DNA of 19,946 nucleotides from Synergistaceae bacterium (GTDB lineage Bacteria > Synergistota > Synergistia > Synergistales > Aminobacteriaceae): assembly GCA_031270755.1 (NCBI GenBank), contig JAISWV010000265.1:1-19946 (forward strand), in the 5' to 3' direction. Positions 1-8,410 of the stretch are shown piece after piece (within the stretch, counting starts at the first letter, position 1; each line of letters begins with the position of its first letter). Made by a program: the position numbers and the translations under genes. A model generated the notes under the pieces. The model was given only the letters and a program-made list of their open reading frames with translations, was not told where the DNA came from and ran no database searches.

Positions 1-112
1 AAAATCCGCCCAGTGCAAAAACGGTAGCCATCATAGGGGAAACGAGGTGTCTTGGGCGGTTGGGCGGGTTAATCCAGAATCTTTTCCTACTCAGGAAAAT
101 TTGGAATTCAGT

Positions 113-300
113 TTTTCTACCAGGCTTTGCTTACCGAAAAGTCGGGAAAAAACTCAAGGTCTTGCTTCCCCAAAGATTGCTGAAAAGCCTTCAAAGGTCT
201 TCTTGGCTCAAAGATCGACGAAAAAACCTTCCAAGCCTTTCCTTACCACAAGCAAATGATTTCCCCCTTTTCCAGACTTTGCTTGTCAGAAAGAAAAATT
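113..300. repeat. degenerate ~35-40 bp direct repeats, no clear gene
   Basis: About five imperfect copies of a unit resembling GGCTTTGCTTACC-nn-GAAAA-nn-CCTTCCAA follow one another with a spacing of roughly 35-40 bases. A weak frame starting with GTG at 47 would read them as 13-residue repeats ending in KPSK, but it has no convincing ribosome binding site and an odd composition, so I do not call a gene. The copies are too diverged and too closely packed for a CRISPR array. Nothing else is recognisable in bases 1-340. Confidence 0.35.
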
Positions 301-340
301 CCAAGGAGGAATTTATCGGGTGATGGTCAGAGAAAAATGC

Positions 341-377
341 AAGAGGCATCCCCCAAGTAAACGAGGATGCCTCTTTT
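341..377 (-). terminator. hairpin terminator downstream of tRNA-Ala
   Basis: An 11-bp perfect inverted repeat (AAGAGGCATCC at 341-351 pairing with GGATGCCTCTT at 365-375) encloses a 13-base loop. On the minus strand it lies about 45 bases beyond the tRNA 3' end and is followed shortly by a T-rich run. On the plus strand it ends directly in TTTT, so it may act in both directions. Confidence 0.7.
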
Positions 378-419
378 CTAATTTCAACACGCTTAAAACC
401 TTTAAGTCGTGGATATTCG

Positions 420-495
<76 letters not shown>

Positions 496-499
496 CAAC

Positions 500-960
500 C
501 CTTTACCTCTAAAATCTAATACAGACACTCCTTTATCTAAATGTCACAAGCTACTAGTTTATCGCTATTTGAGAATACATTATGAAGGTGTTGTTTTCCT
601 AAATAATTTTTATCCTGAAAAGGTCTTACACCCCAAGAATCTTTTCGCAAATTATCATTACCCACTATATACTCTCAACATTGTTCAATAGAATTCTAAT
701 AAAAAATAAATATAAATACATCCCAGACTTTCATTTCCTAATGTGTTATGCAATAAATTATACAAAAATAATACAACTTTGTCAACGTCAATTGTAACCC
801 CCCCAAATCCGCCGGGAAAATGTTGGGCGCCTGATTTTCCGTGCCATTGCGACGCGACACAGGAGAACCATGTAACGACTCTTTGCCTAAACGTTACTCA
901 AACGTAACAATTTTGCGTTTTACTGTCTCATGGGGGATACCTTGAACAAGAGGATAGATA
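500..960. other. AT-rich gene-free interval
   Basis: No frame in this stretch looks coding. Roughly bases 540-790 are strongly AT-rich with many short A/T runs, unlike the GC-rich genes on either side. The last 100 bases carry the repeated GTAAC/GTTAC motifs and the candidate promoter described separately. Confidence 0.6.
872..911 (+). promoter_or_regulatory. candidate promoter with GTAAC inverted repeats
   Basis: TTGCCT at 883-888, a 17-base spacer and AACAAT at 906-911 make a weak sigma-70-like promoter about 50 bases before the first SPFH gene. GTAAC at 872-876, GTTAC at 893-897 and GTAAC at 904-908 form two nested inverted repeats across the spacer and the upstream edge, the layout expected of a repressor or activator site. 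No regulator gene is adjacent, so the assignment is inference. Confidence 0.35.
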
Positions 961-963
961 GCT

Positions 964-2669
964 ATGACAGAAAACTTCGTGAGCCGCAACCGAGGGCGTT
1001 TCCACTTCATGTTTGTTTCCCCGGCGTCGAAACATGGCGCCGGCACTTTTTGGTGTCTCGTGCCAATCTGGTTGTCTTTTCTGGCGCTGGCGAAATTTCT
1101 GTCTTCGCTTGCCTGGACGAATAACCACGAGGACTATTCTTTTCTGCTGGACCACCTGTCCGTTATCTCACGCTTCCTGTCCAACGCCGTCCTGACTCTG
1201 GCGGTTTTCGCCGCCCTGCGTCTCGCGCTGAATTTTGCGTATCGAAAAATTTCCATTATGAGCGCGGCTCACACACAGAACAAAGAAGACGAGAAAGATG
1301 GCCTCCCTCGTTGGCGTGTCGCCGCGCTCGCCAAATTTTGCGCTTTCTCGATACACGCGCTGAACGTTGCGTACGGCATCGCCCTGGCGCTTCTGTTATT
1401 TCTGTTCGCCCACCTGAGTTGGGCGTATTATTCGCCCCTTTTGTTCTACAGGCATTACCGAAACGAGCCCTTCCGGTACTCGTTTTTCGTGTTTTTCGTC
1501 GTTTCGGGGCTTGGAGTCCTCACCTTTATCCTGGCCGCCCTCTTCAGGAAACAAAGACGATTGAAGGCCGGGCGGAATATGCTGCGGGGGGACATGACGG
1601 GCGCGTTTTCCTATGAACCGCTGTTGTGCCTGCCGGAGCGCATGAAGCTCTTCGATGGGACCGTCTCCTGGGAAGAGCGCACGGGGCTTTCTTTCAAATC
1701 CCTGTGGTGCGTGAGCTACGCAATCCGGCTGATTCCCTGGATGATCCTAGCCGGATGTGGGATGCTTCTGCTCTCTACCTCTTTGTATGTTGTCGAACCG
1801 CATCGAGAAGCGCTGCTTTACCGTCTGGGGGCGCTCCAACAGCACCATTCCGTCAAAGGGCCGGGGCTGTACTTCAAGCTGCCCTGGCCGGTGGATCGTG
1901 TCGACATCTACGACGTTTCCCGGGTGCGAAACATGCAGATCGGGTACATTCCCTCTTCGAGCCGGGATTACCTCTGGAACAGCGCGCATGGCGGCAAGGA
2001 ATACACGCTCCTGTCGGGCGGGGGCAACGAGATGATAGCCGTCAACCTGCAGGTGTCTTACAGAATCCGCAACTTGTACGATTACGCGACGCGTTACGCG
2101 AACCCGGAGAACCTGTTGTCCTCCAAGGTCTACGAGATGATGATGCAAAAGACGATGTCGTCCGACCTGAACACCATGCTCAGCGTGGACCGCAAGGAAT
2201 TGTCGGAAGCGCTGACCGAGGAACTGTCCCAGTACGCGTCCACGCTGGCCTCCATGTCAACGAGGTCATCATCGAGAGCATCCACCCGCCCATCGACCTG
2301 GCGGACGTGTACCACGGCGTCGTCGGCGCGGCTATCCAAAAGGAAACTCTGACCGCCCGGGCCAAAGCGGACGCGGAAAAGAAGTGCAACGACGCTCTCC
2401 AGGAGAAGGAACGGAAGATACTCGCCGCGACAGCCCGCCAGACCGAAAGAATCAGCCTGGCCCACAGGGACATGACGGTTTACGAAAACGCTTTTCTCGC
2501 CTGCGGGATTTCACCCAAATGCTACAAACTGCGCAAGACGACGGACGCATACCAAAGAGTCATTCAAGGAGGACGCGCTTATGTGTTTTCGCCCGGCACC
2601 GCGAAGGACGCGCACCGATACCTGATCACGAACGGGCTGAGCCCGATTCTCATGAAACAGGAGTTTTAG
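964..2669 (+). pseudogene. HflK-like SPFH/band-7 membrane protein, frameshifted
   Basis: This would encode about 568 residues. Residues 1-277 carry some five hydrophobic segments (near 29-51, 71-91, 131-156, 172-194, 254-277). The last is followed by an SPFH domain with the HflK-type stretches REALLYRLG, GPGLYFKLPWP and VNEVIIESIHPP. HflK proteins usually have one N-terminal membrane segment and work with HflC as membrane scaffolds around FtsH-type proteases; the four extra segments are unusual. The frame breaks at 2247-2248: one extra G (CTGGGC for CTGGC) joins STL to GLHVNEV and gives a continuous HflK-like protein ending at TAG 2667-2669. The start at 964 has a GAGG about ten bases upstream. 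It is either a sequence error or a real loss of function. The next SPFH gene starts three bases after its stop. Confidence 0.75.
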
Positions 2670-2672
2670 ACG

Positions 2673-3556
2673 ATGAAGAGACACTTGAAATGGATATGCG
2701 CCCTGCTGCTCGTGGTGATTTTAGGGGACTTCGGTTTCGCGTTCGTGGTGCGGGAGGGGTCTTGCGCGATTGTGTGTCCCCCTTCGGCAGGATACGCCAG
2801 GTCAGCATGGAGGCCGGGCTGAAGTTCCGGTTCCCTTGGCCGGTGGAGAGCGTTATCGTGTTCGACACGCGCAGCCAGTATCTGGACTCCGGGTACACGG
2901 AAACTTTGACCCACGACAAGAAAAACGTCATCCTGCAAACCTATATGGTCTGGAAGATAGTCGATCCTTCACTTTTTTACACCAGCATTGGCGACATGGA
3001 TACCGCCCGGCAGTACCTGAACGATCTGCTCGCCAACGCGAAAAACGGCGTGATGGGAGGGTACGAACTGGTCTCTCTGGTGTCGGTCAAGGCCGAGGAT
3101 ATACGCATGGACGAAATCGAGTCGGGCATACGGGAGATGGTGACGTCCGGGGCGCTGGGAAACTACGGCATCCGCGTGGAAACGGTACAGATCAAGCGGC
3201 TGGTTCTGCCCAACGCGAACGTCGAGAGCGTGTTCGAGCAGATGCGCGCGGAACGTCAAAAATATGTGACGCAGCTGCTCTCCGAAGGAGAACGCGACGC
3301 GGCCATCATCCGTAGCAAGGCGGACGCGGAGGCGGCGCAGATCGTGGCGGACGGGCAAACTCGGGCGGCCGCCATCGAGGCCGAAACCGAAAAACAGGTC
3401 GCGGAGATCTACGCCGGTGCCTACGAAAAGAACCCCGACCTTTTCACATTTCTCAAACGTCTCACGGCCCTCGAAGACTCGGTCAGCGACAAGACGGTGC
3501 TGATCATGACCGGTGAAAAATCTCCTTTCAGCGTGCTGACCGGCAAGCAGAAATAA
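2673..3556 (+). pseudogene. HflC-like SPFH/band-7 protein, frameshifted
   Basis: The start ATG at 2673 follows AGGAG at 2660-2664 and gives MKRHLKWICALLLVVILG, a single N-terminal membrane anchor. The SPFH domain follows: REGSCAIV, then FGRIRQV, GLKFRFPWP, a mid-domain reading QTYMVWKI, and an alanine/glutamate-rich helix (RSKADAEAAQIVADGQ) typical of HflC. The frame is broken at the C run at 2778-2782. Restoring one C gives CPPFGRIRQV and a protein of about 294 residues, the usual HflC length. HflC-type proteins assemble with HflK into a membrane-bound ring. The coupling to the preceding HflK-like gene and to a metal-type ATPase suggests that these scaffolds serve the pump or its quality control, which is inference. 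The stop TAA at 3554-3556 is followed in the same frame by a third SPFH domain. Confidence 0.75.
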
Positions 3557-3577
3557 GAGGGAAGCGACGAAATCGCG

Positions 3578-4393
3578 GTGGTGCTGCGTTTTGGGCGGCT
3601 GACAGGCGCGAACCCCGCGAAACGGATAAAAAGACCCGGACTGCACTTTGCCTTCCCCCACGTCATTGACGAGGTCGTCAAAATTCCCGTGCGCAAGGTG
3701 AGGCAGGTTACGGTGACGACTCATTACGCAAACGGCAACGCCATCAACAGCGACGTCAATCGCAACAGGTACCTGATTACGGGCGACAACAACATCGTCC
3801 TGGCCGAGGCGGCCGTCAAATACCGGATCGACGACCCGATTGCCTGCGCGCTTTATCATAAAGACGCGGAGCGGGTTATCGACGGCGCGGTGAGCGGCGT
3901 TTTGCAGAAACACGTTTCGCGCCTCGGCGTGGACGAACTGCTCACAACCGGCAAGGCGCGGCTTGCGGAGGACGTCCGGTGGGCTGCGCAGACGCTTTTG
4001 GACGCCGTGAAAAGCGGCGTTGTCCTGACGAATGTGGAGCTGACAGCCCTGACTCCGCCGGAGGAGGTCATGTCGGACTTCAACGCGGTGGTCGCGGCGG
4101 CGGCGCAAAAGGAAACGTCGATTCAGCAGGCGAACGGATACCGCGTCAACACGCTGCCAACCGCGCAATCCAGAGCGCAGCAGCTCGTCGAGAGCGCCAA
4201 AAGCCGTCAAAATGAGGCTTTGGCAGTGGCGTGGACGGACATCGCCGCGTTCGGCGGCCTGTACGCGCAATACGCGCAGAATCCGGATATCGTGAACGAG
4301 GGCGTGTTCCGGGGCCGCATCGGCGCGCTCCTGTCGAAAATGCGGGTCGTCGTCCAAGACAATGGAAGCTCGACACACCTGCTACTGCCTTAG
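3578..4393 (+). CDS. third SPFH/band-7 protein lacking its N-terminal anchor
   Basis: The 271-residue frame begins directly inside an SPFH domain (VVLRFGRLTG, GLHFAFPHVIDEV, KIPVRKVRQVT) and continues through LAEAAVKYRIDDP to a C-terminal helical region ending SSTHLLLP. SPFH proteins of this type normally have a membrane segment immediately before AVVLRFG. Here there are only seven codons between the previous gene's TAA and this GTG, reading EGSDEIA in the same frame. The anchor has therefore been lost, or the domain was once fused to the HflC-like protein. An AGAGGGAAG about 11 bases upstream could serve as ribosome binding site. Without an anchor it may be cytosolic or depend on its partners for membrane location. 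The chosen start is the first possible one, and confidence in it is low. Confidence 0.7.
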   Translation: MVLRFGRLTGANPAKRIKRPGLHFAFPHVIDEVVKIPVRKVRQVTVTTHYANGNAINSDVNRNRYLITGDNNIVLAEAAVKYRIDDPIACALYHKDAERVIDGAVSGVLQKHVSRLGVDELLTTGKARLAEDVRWAAQTLLDAVKSGVVLTNVELTALTPPEEVMSDFNAVVAAAAQKETSIQQANGYRVNTLPTAQSRAQQLVESAKSRQNEALAVAWTDIAAFGGLYAQYAQNPDIVNEGVFRGRIGALLSKMRVVVQDNGSSTHLLLP

Positions 4394-4426
4394 AAGCGCC
4401 GGCCCAAGAAAAGGAGGTCCTGTCTT

Positions 4427-6399
4427 ATGAGAAAAATCAGGCATTCCATAGTGGAAAATAGCGGAGGGGCAAGTGCAGAGCCTTCTGTCGGTATCCGAAG
4501 AAAAGCGGTTTTCCTCGGACATTTTGCAGGCGATGGGCGCGCTTACCTGCCTTGCTGCCGCTCAGGTCTACGGAATTTTGAACCCCTCCCAAAGCGTGGT
4601 CATGGGCATGATCTACCTGACCGGAATATTGATCGTCGGGATTCCTGTCACGATCACGGCCATTCGGGGTTTTTTGGAAGAAGAGCTTTGTTCCGCCATG
4701 GAGATTTTGGTTACCATCGCCATGCTCGTCAGCGTTCTGGACGGCCGGTACGTGGTGGCGATCCTGATTCCGCTTCTGCTCACTCTGGTGCATTTCTTGG
4801 AGGAAAAGAGCATCGTCGGAGGGCGCGACGCGGTCAAAGGCTTGAAAAAAATGCAGTCCAGCGCCGCCATTCGCCTGGAAAACGGAGTGCAAACGGAGGT
4901 CCCCGCGCGGGACCTGGCCGTGGGCGACGTGATTCTCGTCAAGCCCGGCATGGGGTTCCCCATCGACGGAAAAATCCTGGCTGGGGAATCCAGCGTCAAT
5001 CAGCAGTCCCTCACCGGCGAAGCTCTGCCCTGCGACGTGAGGCCGGGGGACCTCGTCCATGCCGGGACGCTGAACATACAAGGGGTTTTGACCGTTACGG
5101 TGGAAAAAACCTGCCAGGACACCTCGTTTCAGAAGATCGTGAAGATACTGGAGGAAGTTGAAAAAGGCGCGACACCCGAGAGCCGCATGGCGGATCGTTT
5201 CATGGCCTACTATATCCCGCTGATTCTGACCGCCGCCACTTTGGTTTGGCTTCTCACCAAACAGGTCGACCGCGCTGTGGCGATTTTGGTGGTCTCCTGT
5301 CCCTGCGGGCATATGCTGATCAGCTCCGCTCCGCTCATCGCCTCTCTGGCGGCGGCGTCCCGGCGCGGCGTGCTGATCAAGAACGCGGGATTCGTCGAAA
5401 AACTCGCCCAGGTGGAGGCCATCTTCTTCGACAAAACCGGAACCCTCACGAGCGGGGAGATCGTGCTTCGGCAGTGTATCCCCGCGGAAGACGTGATGGA
5501 GGAAACTCTGTACGAAACGGCGCTTTCGGTTGCCAGACACTCCACGCATCCCCTTTCGAAGGCCATTGTCTCGCATTCGGCAGCCTCGGGCCAACGGTAT
5601 CTTATGGGGGATTATGGGGGAACCGGAAGGTTTCATTACGGTAACGGAGCGCGGAGGTATGGGAATGATCGGGACGAAAGGCGGCGACACGATCCTGCTG
5701 GGCAACGGAGCCCTGTTGTCCTCGCAGGGCGTTCGATTGCCAGGCGAGACCGGAACGATTCAGGCTGCCGCCGCGGTGGTGACGACATCGGTGCACGTCG
5801 CTCTGAACGGACGTTGTCTGGGGACGATCGTGTTCGGCGACACTTTGCGCGAGGACGCGCCTGAGATGATCGCCTCCCTGAAGAGCATGGGCATAAAAGA
5901 AACGTGCCTGCTAACGAGGGACAAAAGCAACACCGCGGAGCGAATCAGGGAGATGTGTTCCCTGGACGCCGCGAGAGCGCAGATTTTGCCGGAGCAAAAA
6001 CAGCAGCTCGTCGGAGAGGCCAAGAAACGGCATAAGGTCGCGTTCGTCGGAGATGGAATCAACGACGCCCTGGCGCTGTCCGAGGCAGACGTGGGTATTG
6101 CCGTGGCCGCTTCGCCGACGGAGGCCGCGCCGTTGATGGCGGTGGACAACGATACGGCGATTCAGAGCGCCGACATCGTCCTGATGAACGGGTGCCTGGC
6201 CAACATCCTTTTCGTCTTCGGCCTCGCTCGGCGGGCCAGAGAACTTATACGGCAAAACATCGTCATCGCGCTCTCCAGCAGCTTGATATTGATCATGCTG
6301 GCCGCCTGCGGCATCGTCACGGCTCTCTCCGGCGCGGTCCTGCACAACGCGGGGGCCTTTATCATCCTCCTCAACAGCGCCAGAGGAAGGATCCAATGA
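4427..6399 (+). pseudogene. P1B-like heavy-metal P-type ATPase, frameshifted twice
   Basis: This is a P-type ATPase of about 656 residues if two indels are corrected. Landmarks in order: four hydrophobic helices (4500-4800); actuator loop LTGEALP (5010-5030); CPC metal-site helix reading SCPCGHM (TGT at 5298); phosphorylation motif DKTGTLT (Asp codon 5430-5432); HP motif STHPLSKAIV (5541-5570); hinge GDGINDALAL (from 6049); two final helices. No CxxC metal-binding domain is visible at the N terminus. An ATG at 4427 follows AAGGAGG, but its frame leads into the ATPase only if one G is removed from the run at 4466-4469. Otherwise GTG 4473 with GGAGG would start it. A second shift lies at G runs 5606-5610 or 5616-5620. 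The CPC motif suggests Cu(I), Zn or Cd export, and GH in place of the usual AL makes the substrate unsure. Confidence 0.8.
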
Positions 6400-6430
6400 A
6401 AATCTTGGGGCTCCGCCAGGGTCGCGGACT

Positions 6431-7498
6431 TTGGACCCATTATCGGGGACGTCCTGGCTCTCTTTTACGGTCTCGGCACGGGTGACGCTTGCAGGCGAGA
6501 TTCGGACAACAGCGTTCACCACCCGCACCTACGACATGAACACCGGCAAGCGCGTCACCCTGAGAACATTGTTCGAGGAACAAAGCGCCGTCTGGGGCAT
6601 CCTAGAAGCCGGGGTACGCAAAGCATTTTTACGTCATTACCCTGACCTCGGCTGCAACACCCGCGTCATGGAGCAAATGCTCCGGCGCGAGAACCTCTAT
6701 CGTGCGGACTTTACGCTGCACGGCATGTCGCTGGTCCTGCATTACCCCGCTTCGCGGCTGTTCGAGGGCAAGTCTTCGGTCGTGCAGGTTCCTTTCTACT
6801 ATCCCGAATTGTACGGCCACATGATCGCCAAGGCTTTCGAGCAGACCGACAACAAGCGGTACTATCGGATGGTTTCCCTGACCTACGACGATGGCCCCAG
6901 CCCAACGGCGACCCCGCGCCTGCTCAACGTTTTGATGGAAAAGGGAGTGCGGGGAACCTTTTTCATCAGCGGAAGCAATATCGGAGAAAACGCGAATCTT
7001 GTCCAGCGTCTGCGTGACGAAGGACACGCCATTGGCGGGCACAACTGGCTCCATACGGACAGCGGCAGCCAACCGATCCACGCTATTCGCGCCATCCGCC
7101 GCAAGGTGGACAAGGCTTTGACGCAGGTGACCGGTATTCCCAGTGCCTACAATCGCGCGCCTTATGGGCGGTACCGGCCGCTGGTCGAGTCGGAGGCCGC
7201 GTGGGCCATCGTCCAATGGAGCGTGAACGCGGGTGATTTATACTCGAAGCCAGCCTCTTCCCGTTCGCCGGAAGCTATCGCGAACACCGTGGCAGAACGG
7301 GCAGAGCACGGCGACATCATCTTGTGTCACGACACCAACCCGCGCTGCGAGCTCTATACGGGCATGATCGTCGACAGGCTGGAAAAGGACGGCTTTCTGT
7401 TTTTGACCATCGACGAGATGTTCGCCAAAGACCGCGTGCCCTTTCTGAACAACCTGGTGTATTACCGCTGCGCGGAAGGCGATTTTTCCGAAAAATGA
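6431..7498 (+). CDS. PgdA-like polysaccharide deacetylase, 5'-truncated
   Basis: Residues 1-130 resemble the DUF3298/RsiV-like domain (TRTYDMNTGKRVTLRTLF), and residues 148 onward are a NodB carbohydrate esterase 4 domain. All metal and catalytic motifs are visible: TYDDGPS (151-157), HNWLH (204-208), RAPYG (242-246), WSVNAGD (263-269) and LCHD (298-301). Such enzymes remove acetyl groups from peptidoglycan GlcNAc outside the cytoplasm and lower lysozyme sensitivity. The TTG start at 6431 is a guess, since no signal peptide or full DUF3298 domain precedes it. The upstream ATG at 6396 overlaps the ATPase stop (ATGA), but it reads MKILGL in another frame. The gene has probably lost its export signal by deletion or frameshift. 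The catalytic half is intact. Confidence 0.75.
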   Translation: MDPLSGTSWLSFTVSARVTLAGEIRTTAFTTRTYDMNTGKRVTLRTLFEEQSAVWGILEAGVRKAFLRHYPDLGCNTRVMEQMLRRENLYRADFTLHGMSLVLHYPASRLFEGKSSVVQVPFYYPELYGHMIAKAFEQTDNKRYYRMVSLTYDDGPSPTATPRLLNVLMEKGVRGTFFISGSNIGENANLVQRLRDEGHAIGGHNWLHTDSGSQPIHAIRAIRRKVDKALTQVTGIPSAYNRAPYGRYRPLVESEAAWAIVQWSVNAGDLYSKPASSRSPEAIANTVAERAEHGDIILCHDTNPRCELYTGMIVDRLEKDGFLFLTIDEMFAKDRVPFLNNLVYYRCAEGDFSEK

Positions 7499-7514
7499 TC
7501 CCTGGGGACATTCC

Positions 7515-7811
7515 ATGACCTTGTCTCGACGACATTATTTCAGGTTCAGGGACGATTGCAAAAAGACCCGTCCAAATTTTAACGTCCACTTCAAAGGCGA
7601 GACCCTGACGGGCGGAGAGCTGAAGGTCGCCAAAGGCGCGCCCTACGCGATGATGATGGAGAAACCTCATTACAAAGAATTCCAGAAAAGCGTGCTGGAG
7701 TTTCTGAACTCCGACGCGGCAAAACCGGTGAAAGACGGCGGGGGCGGGGGTGCTGGAGCTTTGGTGTTGGCCAGGGCAATTGCGGCAACGCTGAAGAAAA
7801 AAGCAAGTTGA
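7515..7811 (+). CDS. small hypothetical protein, possible hydrolase remnant
   Basis: This 98-residue frame begins 16 bases after the deacetylase stop. I do not recognise a full domain. Residues 37-65 (LKVAKGAPYAMMMEKP and the following VLEFLN) resemble the C-terminal end of alpha/beta hydrolases, where a His sits in the GAGH/GAPH stretch and is followed by MMEKP and VLEFL. Here that histidine is replaced by Tyr in GAPYA. The end is a glycine run and a basic helix. It could be a decayed hydrolase tail that is still open by chance. The start has only a weak GGGG upstream. Confidence 0.4.
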   Translation: MTLSRRHYFRFRDDCKKTRPNFNVHFKGETLTGGELKVAKGAPYAMMMEKPHYKEFQKSVLEFLNSDAAKPVKDGGGGGAGALVLARAIAATLKKKAS

Positions 7812-7920
7812 ACGGAGCAGGTATCGAACGAGGAAAAAGAGGAAAATGGCCTCGGCGTGTTGGAGCCCAATGCCAACTGCCAAGGTCATGCCGTTGTCGT
7901 GAAAAAACCTTACAACCACC

Positions 7921-7964
7921 AACCCGGTAGGGTCTTTTGACCTCATCGGGCTGGCGGGTTTTGT
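7921..7964 (+). terminator. possible terminator of the SPFH/ATPase/deacetylase cluster
   Basis: AACCCG at 7921-7926 pairs with CGGGTT at 7955-7960, and the inner GGTC/GACC hairpin (7931-7942) sits inside it. The outer stem is followed by a short T run. The loop arrangement is imperfect, so it could also be chance. The rest of 7812-8069 shows no gene on either strand. Confidence 0.35.
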
Positions 7965-8069
7965 GTGATAAGGAAGGTTGTTGGGGTAATTACAATGTCA
8001 AGGAATTAAGGAAATTTTATAGCTCAACTCTTCTTGTATATTCTGTCGATCTTCATATAGCAAGTGTCT

Positions 8070-8408
8070 CTATTTCTGTAGAAGTAAAGACAGCTTTTGT
8101 AGAAGTAAAGACAGCTTCTGTAGAAGAAAGACAGCGTAAAGCTCTGATAATTTCGAAGCGATAGCAGATGCCGTAAGGTTTATTACGTCATCGTAATGCT
8201 TGGACAAAAATTCACGTCCTTCTTCATTTACCAAACGCTCATGCAACGATGTGCTTGAATCGGCGCCAAACTGGAAAATCTCGATGCCTTCATCTGTCAA
8301 TAGGTTTTGATCCCATAAAAATTGAAAAACGGTCCTGAATTTCTCTATCACATCTTCTGGGATCTCTCCGCCGTCGATATGCCATTGTGCTTTATCGAAA
8401 ATTTTCAT
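8070..8408 (-). CDS. putative immunity protein for the adjacent toxin
   Basis: This 112-residue protein starts MKIFDKAQWHIDGG and is acidic, with FQFLWDQNLLTDEG and SLHERLVNEEGREFL followed by HYDDVI. That form resembles small cytosolic immunity proteins encoded after polymorphic toxins; the match is from memory of the family style, not a search. The ATG lies two bases after the toxin stop codon, and AAGGAAGG inside the end of the toxin gene is its ribosome binding site, so the two are translationally coupled. After DDVI the frame runs on through NLTASAIASKLSELYAVF into LLLQKLS heptads made by a tandem DNA repeat. This tail looks added. Composition is AT-richer than the upstream genes, which fits recent acquisition. 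Confidence 0.6.
   Translation of the reverse strand: MKIFDKAQWHIDGGEIPEDVIEKFRTVFQFLWDQNLLTDEGIEIFQFGADSSTSLHERLVNEEGREFLSKHYDDVINLTASAIASKLSELYAVFLLQKLSLLLQKLSLLLQK
8074..8135. repeat. 21-bp tandem repeat, three copies
   Basis: TTCTGTAGAAGTAAAGACAGC at 8074-8094 is followed by a copy at 8095-8115 with one substitution and a 20-base copy at 8116-8135 that lacks one T. In the minus-strand immunity gene the repeats encode the LLLQKLS heptads at the very C terminus. The single-base difference between copies means that loss or gain of the 20-base copy would change the reading frame. Confidence 0.85.
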
Positions 8409-8410
8409 CT

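Noticed and set aside
113..300. CRISPR array
   Set aside because: The units are imperfect, touch each other and have no unique spacers of constant length; no cas gene is present.
2240..2260. Programmed -1 frameshifting in the HflK-like gene
   Set aside because: No slippery heptamer of the X-XXY-YYZ type and no clear downstream hairpin is seen; a missing G explains the break more simply.
2969..4378. A 469-codon minus-strand frame opposite the second and third SPFH genes
   Set aside because: Its composition is rich in Arg/His/Asp without domains, and the + strand has clear SPFH motifs across the same bases.
5604..5620. Phase variation by the G runs in the ATPase gene
   Set aside because: Runs of five G are too short for typical phase-variable tracts; indel or decay is more likely.
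4437..5705. A 422-codon minus-strand frame opposite the P-type ATPase
   Set aside because: It is the shadow of the ATPase, whose DKTGT and CPC motifs are on the + strand.
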